Source: Bryobacterales bacterium
Lineage (GTDB): Bacteria; Acidobacteriota; Terriglobia; Bryobacterales; Bryobacteraceae
Assembly: GCA_003142355.1 (NCBI GenBank)
Contig: PLMF01000192.1
Coordinates: 2,443-20,985, forward strand
Length of the DNA stretch: 18,543 nt
Direction: 5' to 3'
Within the stretch, counting starts at the first letter, position 1; each line of letters starts with the position of its first letter. Shown here piece by piece: positions 1 through 7,546 of this stretch. Below the pieces are notes generated by a model, which saw only the letters and a list, made by a program, of their open reading frames with translations, ran no database searches and was not told where the DNA came from. Made by a program: the position numbers and the translations under genes.

Positions 1-317
1 GCGATGCGCACACTGGCGGCGCCCATCCCGCGGAAGGCTTCCAAGGCGGCGTGGACCAGCAGGGGATGGGTATTGATGCTGCTTTCCGGCTCGAACTCGA
101 CCAGATTGGGCTTGAGCACGATGTGGCGGCCGCGTACTTCGAGCCGATGCTCTTCCACCATCCGGCGCACGGTCTCATAAAGGCGCTGGTCATAAACCGG
201 CGCGCGCACAATGGAGACGATCGACGGAACGATGGGCCTCTCCTCGCCGCAGCCGGTGAGGAGCGCGGTCGCCGCCGACCCGGCCAGCCATTCGCGTCTG
301 GTGAGTGTTCGTGACAT
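1..317 (-). CDS. DUF362-domain lipoprotein, N-terminal part (C-terminus beyond window)
   Basis: The reading frame opens at ATG 317-315 and stays open to the window edge, giving 105 codons. The N-terminus carries a twin-arginine-like motif (TRREWL, residues 6-11), a short hydrophobic stretch and a lipobox (LLTGC, Cys23), so a Tat-exported or Sec-exported lipoprotein is likely. The following segment, with VLKPNLVEF (67-75) and INTHP (81-85), matches the start of the DUF362 family as I know it from Acidobacteriota. DUF362 proteins are of uncertain function; some carry Fe-S cluster domains, which would lie outside this window. Only 3 nt separate it from the upstream toroid gene, so the two are almost certainly co-transcribed and possibly translationally coupled. 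No clear Shine-Dalgarno is visible. Family assignment is fairly sure, function unknown. Confidence 0.8.
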   Translation of the reverse strand, partial: MSRTLTRREWLAGSAATALLTGCGEERPIVPSIVSIVRAPVYDQRLYETVRRMVEEHRLEVRGRHIVLKPNLVEFEPESSINTHPLLVHAALEAFRGMGAASVRI

Positions 318-320
318 GGG

Positions 321-1178
321 TCAAGCCAAGAAAAAGTCGCGCCCTTTCTCCGCCTCGGCAACCAGCAGTGCGAGGGACGTATCGGGAAGCGTGCGGTCCG
401 CGATCTCCAACGGATGGCAGTAGCCCGCGGGCAGTTGCCCATGCGCCAGCAGGCCCAGCCGCAACCAGTTCAGGGCGTCCGCCGAGCGGCACTGCGCCAG
501 GAAGCGCCGGGCCACCGCCAGGCCGCGCTCCGTGGCGGGCGACCGGTCGCCGCGCAGGGCGGCCAGGGCCATGCCGGTGGTTTCCGGGTAGGGGAAAGAC
601 TCGTATCCCAGGGCTCGCACCGACCCGTGGTTCCATCCGCCTTCGCGGCACATGCGCGCCAGCAGGAACCGCCGGCCGGAATCGATTCGTTCCCGGACCG
701 CTGGCGAGGGCCTCCGGCGGTACTCCTTATCCAGCGCCAGAACCGCCAGAGAAGTCGGACCAACCCAGGCCGCCGCCTCCGGTATCCACGGCCAGCCTGG
801 AAACTCCTGCTCGGGTGGTCTGGGGTTGCCCAGGAGCCACTCCCGCAAGCGGTACGTCAGCGTGGATTCCTTGCCGGTGGTTCCCAGCAGCCAGGCGATG
901 GCGCGAGCGTGCGCACTGGCGCCAAGCTGCTCCGGAGGCAGCAGCGCCACCAGCGCGGTCACCCATGTGCTCTGGTCGACGCCAGCTTGTGGAGGCCAGC
1001 CTCCGTCCGGCCGCCCGGTGGCGAGAATCCACCGCAGGCCGCGCTGGGCTGGCTCTGTCTCTCCCGCCGCCAGCAACGCCAGCACAGCGTAGGCCGTGGG
1101 TTCGGTCCACGACGAGCCGCGAACGTATGGCCAGCCGCCATCCCGATTCTGTTTACTTGCCAGAGTCCCGATCGTCAT
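321..1178 (-). CDS. Alpha/alpha-toroid protein (prenyltransferase / squalene-oxidase repeat)
   Basis: A 285-residue protein built of helical repeats with QW-like motifs: QNRDGGW (10-16), GRPDGGW (55-61) and CREGGWNHG (178-186), plus helices such as PTSLAVLAL (141-149). This is the terpenoid-cyclase/protein-prenyltransferase toroid fold. I see no DxDD or other cyclase catalytic motif and no signal peptide, so enzymatic activity is doubtful; it may be a binding or scaffold protein in the cytoplasm. The start at 1178 places the first QW motif right at the N-terminus. No good Shine-Dalgarno precedes it, and a small hairpin lies just upstream of the start. It follows the second mini membrane-protein gene by 69 nt and precedes the DUF362 gene by 3 nt, which suggests that it works with DUF362 and is transcribed as the distal part of the Tad operon. 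Confidence 0.82.
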   Translation of the reverse strand: MTIGTLASKQNRDGGWPYVRGSSWTEPTAYAVLALLAAGETEPAQRGLRWILATGRPDGGWPPQAGVDQSTWVTALVALLPPEQLGASAHARAIAWLLGTTGKESTLTYRLREWLLGNPRPPEQEFPGWPWIPEAAAWVGPTSLAVLALDKEYRRRPSPAVRERIDSGRRFLLARMCREGGWNHGSVRALGYESFPYPETTGMALAALRGDRSPATERGLAVARRFLAQCRSADALNWLRLGLLAHGQLPAGYCHPLEIADRTLPDTSLALLVAEAEKGRDFFLA

Positions 1179-1186
1179 AGGGGGTA

Positions 1187-1208
1187 CAGGGCTGACGGCA
1201 GAACCCTG
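1187..1208 (-). promoter_or_regulatory. Small hairpin upstream of the toroid start codon
   Basis: In the minus-strand RNA CAGGG pairs with CCCUG and CUG with CAG, with a UU bulge and a CCGU loop. It ends 8 nt before the ATG at 1178, where a ribosome binding site would normally lie. It could reduce translation initiation of the toroid protein. The stem is short (8 bp), so chance is possible. Confidence 0.3.
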
Positions 1209-1247
1209 CTTTGCCTGAAATCTCCCGCCAGCCGCTTTTCGCGGATG

Positions 1248-1343
1248 CTACCGGAGCACTCGGCGCCTGCGCCGGCGCGACAACAGTACGATCAGCGTGA
1301 CACCCGCCCCCAGCCAGATCGCTCCTTGAATCGCGAGGTCCAT
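1248..1343 (-). CDS. 31-aa single-span membrane protein with Arg-rich tail (mini-protein B)
   Basis: The frame runs from ATG 1343 to TAG 1248-1250. A strong AAAGGAGA Shine-Dalgarno lies 6 nt upstream of the start, which is the main evidence that this very short frame is translated. The product has a short polar N-terminus, one hydrophobic segment (about residues 4-21, including IQGAIWLGAG) and a C-terminal run of six arginines (23-28). The positive-inside rule predicts N-out/C-in insertion in the inner membrane. It shares the motif QGxIWLGA and the architecture with the next gene upstream (1414-1512), so the two are paralogues. The location between tadC and the toroid gene on the same strand suggests the same transcript. 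I recognise no known family; the function is unknown. Confidence 0.72.
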   Translation of the reverse strand: MDLAIQGAIWLGAGVTLIVLLSRRRRRRVLR

Positions 1344-1372
1344 ATGGTTCTCCTTTCATTCGTGATCGGTTG

Positions 1373-1402
1373 GCGGGGCGGCCCCGCGTCTCGGGGACCG
1401 CC
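1373..1402 (-). promoter_or_regulatory. Mutually exclusive GC-rich hairpins between the two mini-genes
   Basis: Positions 1377-1402 can form a 10-bp stem (GGCGG/CCGCC stacked on CCCCG/CGGGG with one bulged base and a 5-nt loop). Positions 1373-1387 can form an alternative perfect 6-bp stem (GCGGGG/CCCCGC, 3-nt loop). The two share bases and cannot coexist. They sit 11 nt after the stop of mini-protein A and upstream of the Shine-Dalgarno of mini-protein B. No U-tract follows, so a standard terminator is unlikely; RNA stabilisation or partial attenuation is possible. Confidence 0.4.
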
Positions 1403-1413
1403 TCGCAATTCCC

Positions 1414-1512
1414 TTATTGCTGCGTCCGCCGGGTGCGCCGCCGTCTCAAGAACGTAAACAAGACGCCAAAGGCTCCCAGCCAAATCAAACCTTGAAGCAG
1501 TGTGTCGTTCAT
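1414..1512 (-). CDS. 32-aa single-span membrane protein with Arg-rich tail (mini-protein A)
   Basis: The frame runs from ATG 1512 to TAA 1414-1416, with an AAGGAG Shine-Dalgarno 8 nt upstream. The start lies 18 nt after the tadC stop, so it belongs to the same operon. The product has a polar N-terminus (MNDT), one hydrophobic segment (about residues 5-22, containing LQGLIWLGAF) and a basic tail with RRRR at 23-26 and further arginines at 28-29. It shares QGxIWLGA with mini-protein B (1248-1343). Predicted topology is N-out/C-in in the inner membrane. The length excludes an enzyme; a small accessory subunit or regulator of the pilus platform or of the downstream toroid protein is inference. 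I recognise no described family. Confidence 0.74.
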   Translation of the reverse strand: MNDTLLQGLIWLGAFGVLFTFLRRRRTRRTQQ

Positions 1513-1530
1513 CGTCGTTTCTCCTTATCT

Positions 1531-2478
1531 TCAGCCACCGATTTGTTTCATCATCGGGAACAGGTATTTGAAAATTTGTAGAATGCCAGGGCCTGCCGCG
1601 ACGATCAGCATCGACGGCAAAATGAAAAAGAAGATCGGGAACACCAGTTTCACGCCCACCTTGCCGGCCCGCTCTTCAGCCTCCTGCCGCCGGCGGACGC
1701 GCAGGAAGTCGGAGTGGTTACGCAGCGATTCGCCCATGCTGGTGCCGAACCGGTCATTTTGAATCAGGATGGCCACCAGCTTGCGAACCTCCGGTTCGCC
1801 GGTGCGCTCCGCCAGATTGCGCAGGGCGTCGGAGCGCCGCTTGCCGGCGCGCATTTCCAGCGTCACCAGCGACAGATCTTCGCTGAGCTGCGGGTGGCTC
1901 GCCTGAAGCTCGCGCCCCACGTGCTGGATGGCCTGGTCCAGGCCCAAACCGGCTTCCACCGAGACCACCATCAGGTCCAGCGCATCGGGCAGCGAGAGGC
2001 GGATAATGTTCTGCCGCTTGGTTACCTTCTTTTCCAGAACGAATCGCGGGAGAATCCACCCCGCGGCCACCGCGGAGGCCATCAGGGCCAGCTTCATCGC
2101 CGGGTTGGGCGGCATGTCGGCTTCGAGCATGATGCACGGCACCAGCACCGCCAGGACGGCCACGATCTTCAGGCCGTAGAGCACCAGCGGCGCATTCTCG
2201 GAACGGTAACCCGCCCGGATCAACTGCGTGCGCAGATCGGCGGTCTCCACTTCCGACGACGGCACGTGGGAACCGAGCTGCTTGAGCACGGTGACCAGGG
2301 TGCTGGCTTGCGGCTCGGCGTCGATCGCCACGCTGTGGCTGGTATCATCGCCGATCACGGGGTTGCCGAGTTGTTTGAGGAAGCGGCCGGGCTTGTAAAA
2401 CAGGCGATACCCGGCCCACGTCATCAGCATCATCAACGCCAGGAATGTGAGAGCGGCAAACGCCAGTGGATGTTCCAT
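1531..2478 (-). CDS. tadC: Tad pilus inner-membrane platform protein TadC
   Basis: A 315-residue T2SS-F domain protein. It has an N-terminal membrane span (about 7-27), a cytoplasmic stretch with the typical LRTQLIRAGYRSE segment, two central spans (about 104-145), a cytoplasmic helical domain with LPDALDLMVVSVEAGLGLDQAI and C-terminal spans near FPIFFFILPSML. This is the usual layout and length of TadC, which pairs with TadB to form the platform that couples the TadA motor to pilin extraction from the inner membrane. Its ATG is separated from the tadB stop by one base, so translation is coupled, and an AAGG lies just before. The next gene downstream is mini-protein A, after 18 nt. Identification is secure from the domain and the order behind tadB. 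Confidence 0.93.
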   Translation of the reverse strand: MEHPLAFAALTFLALMMLMTWAGYRLFYKPGRFLKQLGNPVIGDDTSHSVAIDAEPQASTLVTVLKQLGSHVPSSEVETADLRTQLIRAGYRSENAPLVLYGLKIVAVLAVLVPCIMLEADMPPNPAMKLALMASAVAAGWILPRFVLEKKVTKRQNIIRLSLPDALDLMVVSVEAGLGLDQAIQHVGRELQASHPQLSEDLSLVTLEMRAGKRRSDALRNLAERTGEPEVRKLVAILIQNDRFGTSMGESLRNHSDFLRVRRRQEAEERAGKVGVKLVFPIFFFILPSMLIVAAGPGILQIFKYLFPMMKQIGG

Positions 2479-2479
2479 A

Positions 2480-3451
2480 TCAGACCTTGATGTTGATGAT
2501 CTTCTTGATGAAGAAATTGCCGAGAATCTGGGCTACGACGGCGCCGCCGATCATCCACTTGCCGTCGGCATCCTCGGCCATGCTCTGCAAATAGCCCGGC
2601 GCCACCACCAGCAGCCCCAGCATGGTGCCGATCGGCAGCAAGGTCAAAATGGTGGCGGTGAGCCGCCCGTGGGCGCTGGCCGCCTTTACCTGGCCCTTCA
2701 AACGGAAGCGCTCGCGGATGATGTAGGCGAGGCGCGTGAGGATCTCGCTCAGGTTGCCGCCGGTCTGCCTTTGCAGCAACACCGACGAAGTGAAGAAGCG
2801 CACGTCGAGCAGTGGCACCCGCAGGCCGAAATTGCGCAGCGCGACGTCCAGCGGCGCGCCCAGGTTCTGCTCGTTGAAGAGCGCGCGGAATTCCTGGCCC
2901 AGTGGATCGGCCATCTCTTCGCCCACCATTTCCAGGCTGATCGAGAAGGCATGGCCGGCCCGCATGGAACGCGACAAAAAGTCGAGCGCCTCCGGAAACT
3001 GCTCCTCGAGCGCATTCAGCCGCCGCTGGCGCTTCTGCCGCACGTACAGGTACGGCAGCGTGGAGCAAGCCAGGCCCAGCACCACGGCGGTAATCGGGCC
3101 GTTTACCAGAAACGGAAACATCGTACCCAGAACTAGCCCGATGATCGCCGCAATGGCCATCATGGTCAGCAGCCGCGTGGGAGACCAGTTCAAACCCGCC
3201 TGCCGGATCTGCTCCTGGGCGCGACGCGTGAAGCTCAACGAGGCGAGCAGGGCCTTGAATCCCGAGGGGTTCTCCGAATTGAGCTCCTTCAGAAGGTTTT
3301 CGATGGCGACCACCGGCTCGCCGGCGGCCGTCCGCAGCATATCAGTCATCTGCGTCTTGCGCCGGGCGTCGAAGAACTTCAACCCCAGGCTCACCGCCAG
3401 CATGGTGAGCGCGAAGACCACCACGAAGGAGACGATCACGCCGGCAGGCAT
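2480..3451 (-). CDS. tadB: Tad pilus inner-membrane platform protein TadB
   Basis: A 323-residue T2SS-F domain protein with an N-terminal membrane span (about 4-26), a pair of spans around 93-135, a cytoplasmic helical domain with FPEALDFLSRSMRAGHAFS and LQRQTGGNLSEIL, and C-terminal spans (about 267-320). The NLSEIL-type segment and length are typical of TadB/CpaG. It forms the inner-membrane platform with TadC, moved by the TadA ATPase. The ATG overlaps the tadA stop by one base (TGATG) and a GGAG lies 8 nt before it inside tadA, so translation is coupled. No truncation or odd feature is seen. Confidence 0.94.
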   Translation of the reverse strand: MPAGVIVSFVVVFALTMLAVSLGLKFFDARRKTQMTDMLRTAAGEPVVAIENLLKELNSENPSGFKALLASLSFTRRAQEQIRQAGLNWSPTRLLTMMAIAAIIGLVLGTMFPFLVNGPITAVVLGLACSTLPYLYVRQKRQRRLNALEEQFPEALDFLSRSMRAGHAFSISLEMVGEEMADPLGQEFRALFNEQNLGAPLDVALRNFGLRVPLLDVRFFTSSVLLQRQTGGNLSEILTRLAYIIRERFRLKGQVKAASAHGRLTATILTLLPIGTMLGLLVVAPGYLQSMAEDADGKWMIGGAVVAQILGNFFIKKIINIKV

Positions 3452-4812
3452 CAGTTAATCTCCACCACCGTCTGGAACAGTTGAGGCGGCATGTTGAGGC
3501 CGCACGCTTTGAGGCGTTCGCAGAAGCGGGGACGGATGCCGGTGGCGCGAAACCGTCCGAGCACCCGTCCGGATTCCACAATCCCCGTCTTCTCGAATAG
3601 AAAGATGTCCTGGAGCGTGATCATGTCCTGCTCCATGCCGACGACTTCGGTGATATGCGTAACGCGGCGCGACCCGTCGCTGAAGCGGGCTACCTGCACG
3701 AACAGGTTGACTGCCGACGCCACCTGCTGGCGGATCGAACGCACGCCCATGTTCGAGTTGGCCATACCGACCATGACTTCGAGGCGGCCCAGACCGTCGC
3801 GCGGGGTATTGGCGTGAATCGTGGTGAGCGAACCGTCGTGGCCCGTGTTCATGGCCTGCAACATGTCCAGCGCCTCTTCCGCGCGAACCTCGCCCACGAT
3901 GATGCGGTCCGGGCGCATGCGGAGGGCGTTGATGACCAGTTGCCGGATGTGGATGGCGCCAGTGCCCTCCACGTTGGCCGGCCGCGTTTCCATGCGCGCC
4001 ACGTGCGTCTGTTGCAGCCGCAGCTCGGCCGCGTCCTCAATGGTCACGATGCGCTCGTCCTCCGGAATGTAGGAGGAAAGCGCATTGAGCAGCGTGGTCT
4101 TGCCGGAGCCCGTGCCGCCGCAAATCAGGATGTTGAGCCGCGCTTTCACGCAGGCTTTCAGCAGTTCCAGCATGCCTTCCGTTAATGCCAGCTTGGCCAC
4201 CAGGTCTTCGCCTTTCATCCCCACGCGTCCAAATCGGCGAATGGAAAGCAGGGGCCCGTCCACCGCCACCGGTGGTATCGCGACGTTCACGCGGGAGCCG
4301 TCGGGAAGACGCGCGTCCACCAGCGGCGACGATTCGTCCACCCGGCGGCCCACCCGCGAGACGATCTTCTCAATGATGCGCAGCAGGTGAGCGTCGTCTT
4401 TGAATTCCACCGGCGTCCGGTACAGCTTGCCGCCGCGCTCCACGTAGACCAGCCGCGGCGTGGTCACCAGAATGTCGCTGATGGTGGGATCTTGCAGCAG
4501 CGGCTCGAGCGGTCCCAGGCCGAAAACCTCGTCCAGGATCTCCTCGATGACGCGGTCTTTTTCCACCAGGGAAAGGGGCGTCTTCTCTTCGTCCACCAGC
4601 CTGGCGACCGCCGAGCGGATCTCCGTGCGGACGCGCTCCCCCGCCATCGATGAAAGCGCCTCGAGATTGATCCGGTCCAGCAGCTTTCGGTGCAGCGTGA
4701 ACTTCAACTCCTGGTATTCCGGCGTGTTCCCTTCGCGGTTGAAGAGACGGTTTACCCAACCCATCTCGCGGCCATCGCCCGTTCTCGTTCCTGTATTCGG
4801 TACGGCTGACAT
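3451..4812 (-). CDS. tadA: Tad/Flp pilus assembly ATPase CpaF/TadA
   Basis: A 453-residue PilT/VirB11-like secretion ATPase that powers Flp pilin assembly at the cytoplasmic face. Visible motifs are the N-terminal domain with [10 protein letters not shown] (97-106), Walker A GGTGSGKT (232-239), an Asp-box IED (258-260), Walker B RIIVGEVR (303-310) and a His-box [15 protein letters not shown] (321-335). The residue after VGEVR is Ala where Gly is usual; I do not expect loss of function. The start at 4812 is 15 nt after the cpaE stop; an in-frame ATG 16 codons further in (4764) is possible because neither start has a strong ribosome site. The stop overlaps the tadB start. Operon position between TadZ and TadB is canonical. 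Confidence 0.95.
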   Translation of the reverse strand: MSAVPNTGTRTGDGREMGWVNRLFNREGNTPEYQELKFTLHRKLLDRINLEALSSMAGERVRTEIRSAVARLVDEEKTPLSLVEKDRVIEEILDEVFGLGPLEPLLQDPTISDILVTTPRLVYVERGGKLYRTPVEFKDDAHLLRIIEKIVSRVGRRVDESSPLVDARLPDGSRVNVAIPPVAVDGPLLSIRRFGRVGMKGEDLVAKLALTEGMLELLKACVKARLNILICGGTGSGKTTLLNALSSYIPEDERIVTIEDAAELRLQQTHVARMETRPANVEGTGAIHIRQLVINALRMRPDRIIVGEVRAEEALDMLQAMNTGHDGSLTTIHANTPRDGLGRLEVMVGMANSNMGVRSIRQQVASAVNLFVQVARFSDGSRRVTHITEVVGMEQDMITLQDIFLFEKTGIVESGRVLGRFRATGIRPRFCERLKACGLNMPPQLFQTVVEIN

Positions 4813-4827
4813 GACGTTGGAGACCCC

Positions 4828-5991
4828 TTACCCGAACCATCCGAAGCGTTTTTTGCTCTTCCGTTCTTCTTGCAGGCTGGCCAGCTTAGTGGTTAGCCTG
4901 GCAATATGCTTGCCTAGCTCGGTGCCGCGGTCCAACATGCGGCCCTCCGCGTATGTTTCGTACAACTGCTGATAGTCGTTCGGTATCATGCAAAAAATCG
5001 GAACACCCAGCATCTTTTCCAGTTCATCGGGCGTAATGTCCAGCCGTTTGGGCGCGCGGTTGAGAATCAGCCGGATGCGGCCCTTTCCATAACCGCCGTC
5101 CAGCAGCGTCTGAATAATCTGTTTGGACTGGTGCAGCGCGGGGACCTCGAGCGTGGTCACCAGGCAGGCCTCGTCGATCTCTTCCAGCGCGGACATCGCA
5201 ATGCGGCTCAGGCTGCGGCCCAGGTCCACCAGGCTCCAGTCGTAGTTGGGCCGGGCGAACGCCAGGACGTGCCGGATCTGGTCCCCGGTGGGCTGCTGTC
5301 TGGAGGCGAGCACGGGCGGCGACGCCATGATCTCCACGCCCTGAATCCCATTCGAGATCAGGGCCTTCCAGTAATGAATGTCCAGCCGGTGCAGATTGTT
5401 GACGGCGTCCAGGATGGAATAAACCGACTTGGTCTTGGTGATGAACCCGACCATGCCGGAGTCCATGTCCAGGTCCATCAGCAGAACCTTTTGGTTTAGC
5501 CGGCCGAGCTCCGCGGCCACGTGGCAGACCAGCGTGCTGGCGCCGCATCCGCCTTTGGCGGAGAAGAAGGCGAAGCCCTTGCCGCTGCCTTTGGTGCCCG
5601 ACTCGCGCCGCCGGCTGCGATCGGCGGAACGTTTTTCCAGCGCCCTCTTGAGCGGGTCGTGAAGCGGAGAAACCAGATACTCGTTGATTCCCGCGCGCAG
5701 CGCCGCCAGAATCGGGTCCGACTCGGCGCTGGTGTTCAGAGCGATGATCATGGGGTCGCCCACGGCGCTCCGGATGGAAGCCGCGAGCCCTTCCAACGGC
5801 TCCTTCCAGTTGCTGATATCGATCAGAACGACATCCGGCCGCATGCGCTCCAGACGGTCCAGAAAACTGGTCACATCGCCCACGTCCTGGTGTTCCACGA
5901 TGACGCGGAACGGCAACTCGGACAGAGCCGCCTGCGCCTGTTCCCACAGGTCCCGGTTTTCGATCGCCAGTCCAATGGTCAGCGGGTACAT
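4828..5991 (-). CDS. cpaE: Pilus assembly localisation ATPase CpaE/TadZ
   Basis: A 387-residue protein with two domains. Residues 1-115 form a receiver-like domain with PDVVLIDIS, where Asp58 sits in the phosphoacceptor position; such domains in CpaE/TadZ are often atypical. Residues 138-370 form a ParA/MinD-type ATPase with the deviant Walker A KGGCGAST (146-153) and LLMDLDMDSGM (170-180). CpaE/TadZ places the Tad machine at a cell site. A GGGAGA lies 7 nt before the start. It lies 22 nt after the secretin stop and 15 nt before tadA. The C-terminus is basic (KSKKRFGW), perhaps for membrane contact, which is inference. Confidence 0.92.
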   Translation of the reverse strand: MYPLTIGLAIENRDLWEQAQAALSELPFRVIVEHQDVGDVTSFLDRLERMRPDVVLIDISNWKEPLEGLAASIRSAVGDPMIIALNTSAESDPILAALRAGINEYLVSPLHDPLKRALEKRSADRSRRRESGTKGSGKGFAFFSAKGGCGASTLVCHVAAELGRLNQKVLLMDLDMDSGMVGFITKTKSVYSILDAVNNLHRLDIHYWKALISNGIQGVEIMASPPVLASRQQPTGDQIRHVLAFARPNYDWSLVDLGRSLSRIAMSALEEIDEACLVTTLEVPALHQSKQIIQTLLDGGYGKGRIRLILNRAPKRLDITPDELEKMLGVPIFCMIPNDYQQLYETYAEGRMLDRGTELGKHIARLTTKLASLQEERKSKKRFGWFG

Positions 5992-6013
5992 GCCACGTCT
6001 CCCGGTCTGTGCA

Positions 6014-7546
6014 TCATTTGTCGTTTCCTCCGGAGCCGCCGCCGGATGGAGGCGCCTGGACCGGCTTCACTTCGGGCTGCTGGGCAGGAACCACTTCCTG
6101 GTTCGGCGCCGCGGCGGCCTGTCCCTGCTTCTGCGGCTGCACCAGTTGTTCGACCGGAATGCTTTTGGCGTCCGGCTGCGCCGGCACCGGTCCGGTCTTG
6201 TCGATGCCCGGCTGCCGCATCGGCACCGGGCTGTTGGCTTTGATAAACGGCTGCGGATAGTTGAGCGCCGGCAGCGGCTGTCCCACGGGTATGGGACGCA
6301 CCACTTCGGGCGTCACGATCACCAGCAACTCGGTGTTGTCTTTCGACCGGGTGCGGGACTGGAACAGCTTCCCCAGCAGCGGAATGTTGGCCAGGCCGGG
6401 GATTCGGTTGAGCGTTTCCGTCATGGTGTTGTCCAGCAGTCCCGCAATCACGAAGCTCTGGCCGCTCTCCAGCTCCACCTCCGTCTTGACTTTCCGCGTC
6501 GACAACGCCGGGATGGTGAATCCCTCGAAGGTCACGGCGTTGGCGTAATCGAGCGCACTGACTTCCGGCGCCACCTGCAGCCGGATGGTGCCGCGCGGCG
6601 TGATCACCGGCAGAAAATTGATGCGTATCCCGTACTCCCGGAATGCGATCGTCACCGCGCCCACGCCGGCGCCGCCCTGCACCATGGGGTAGGGGAACTC
6701 GCCGCCCGACAGGAAACTCGCCGGCTTGCCGTCAATCGCCAGCACATTCGGCTCGGCCAGCGTCTCCAGCAGACGTCTGCTTTCCAGGGCCTTGATGGTG
6801 GCCCCCAGGTTGAGATCCCTGCGAAACAGGAAGATGTTCAGCGCATCGGAGAGGCTGAACGTGCCAGTCTGGTCCACCTTCAGCCCGCTGAATTGCCCGG
6901 TAGTGATGGAGGCGTCCTGGTTCAATGCGGTGCTGGCGAGGTTCAGGCCCAGGTCGGCGCTGGCGGCGCGATCCACATTGGCGAACCGCACCTTCAGCAG
7001 GATCTGGGTCTCCACCGGCGGCACCTCGACGCGCAGCAGGTTCACGGTTTTGCCCAGCGTGGAGACGATCGCCGCCACGCGCTCCGCCGCGATCACGTCT
7101 TTCACCGCGCCCCGCACGAAAGCGGTGTCGTTGTCGAACGTGACGTCGATCCCGTAGTCCGGATACTCGCGCGCAACCTGCTCGCGCACCGCCTCCAGCT
7201 TGAGAGGGCTCATGCGCACCGTCAGGTCGTAGACCAGGCGGTTGCCGTCCTGTTGCCACACGATCAGCGAGGTCTCGCCCGGACCTTTGCCGTTGAGCAG
7301 AACTTCCTTGGGGTTCACGGCGACGGCCTCCACCAGGTCGCCATTGGCGACCGAAATGCGCTGGATCTTCAGCGGGCTGTCGATGATCAGCGACTTGCCC
7401 ACCGTGACCGTGAGCTTGGCCGGCCCGGGAATGTTCTCCTGCTGGGCCGGGGGGCCGATTTCGGTTGCGCGTACGGGCCGCTCGGAAAGCAGCCACATCA
7501 GCGCCGCCGCCAACAGGATGCGTGCGACTTGCCGGAGCCGTGCCAT
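6014..7546 (-). CDS. rcpA: Flp/Tad pilus outer-membrane secretin (CpaC/RcpA)
   Basis: A 510-residue secretin forming the outer-membrane pore of the Tad pilus. It has a signal peptide (cleavage likely after VRA, residue 27), an N-terminal pilus-formation domain (about 43-112), a BON-like segment (about 115-175) and the secretin core (about 180-418) with EFPYPMVQGG (283-292), FREYGIRINFLPV (302-314), ESGQSFVIAGLL (360-371) and IPGLANIPLLGKLFQ (382-396). The last about 85 residues are a Pro/Gln/Ala-rich tail ending in GGGSGGNDK, predicted disordered. A GGGAGG Shine-Dalgarno lies 8 nt upstream, and the ATG directly follows the cpaB stop (TAAATG). The family assignment is secure; the tail is unusual and may bind peptidoglycan or a partner. 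Confidence 0.94.
   Translation of the reverse strand: MARLRQVARILLAAALMWLLSERPVRATEIGPPAQQENIPGPAKLTVTVGKSLIIDSPLKIQRISVANGDLVEAVAVNPKEVLLNGKGPGETSLIVWQQDGNRLVYDLTVRMSPLKLEAVREQVAREYPDYGIDVTFDNDTAFVRGAVKDVIAAERVAAIVSTLGKTVNLLRVEVPPVETQILLKVRFANVDRAASADLGLNLASTALNQDASITTGQFSGLKVDQTGTFSLSDALNIFLFRRDLNLGATIKALESRRLLETLAEPNVLAIDGKPASFLSGGEFPYPMVQGGAGVGAVTIAFREYGIRINFLPVITPRGTIRLQVAPEVSALDYANAVTFEGFTIPALSTRKVKTEVELESGQSFVIAGLLDNTMTETLNRIPGLANIPLLGKLFQSRTRSKDNTELLVIVTPEVVRPIPVGQPLPALNYPQPFIKANSPVPMRQPGIDKTGPVPAQPDAKSIPVEQLVQPQKQGQAAAAPNQEVVPAQQPEVKPVQAPPSGGGSGGNDK

Noticed and set aside
414..1457. 347-codon plus-strand frame opposite the toroid and mini-genes
   Set aside because: Gln/Arg/Ala-rich without motifs; the minus strand carries QW motifs and ribosome sites. 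A plus-strand reading cannot explain them.
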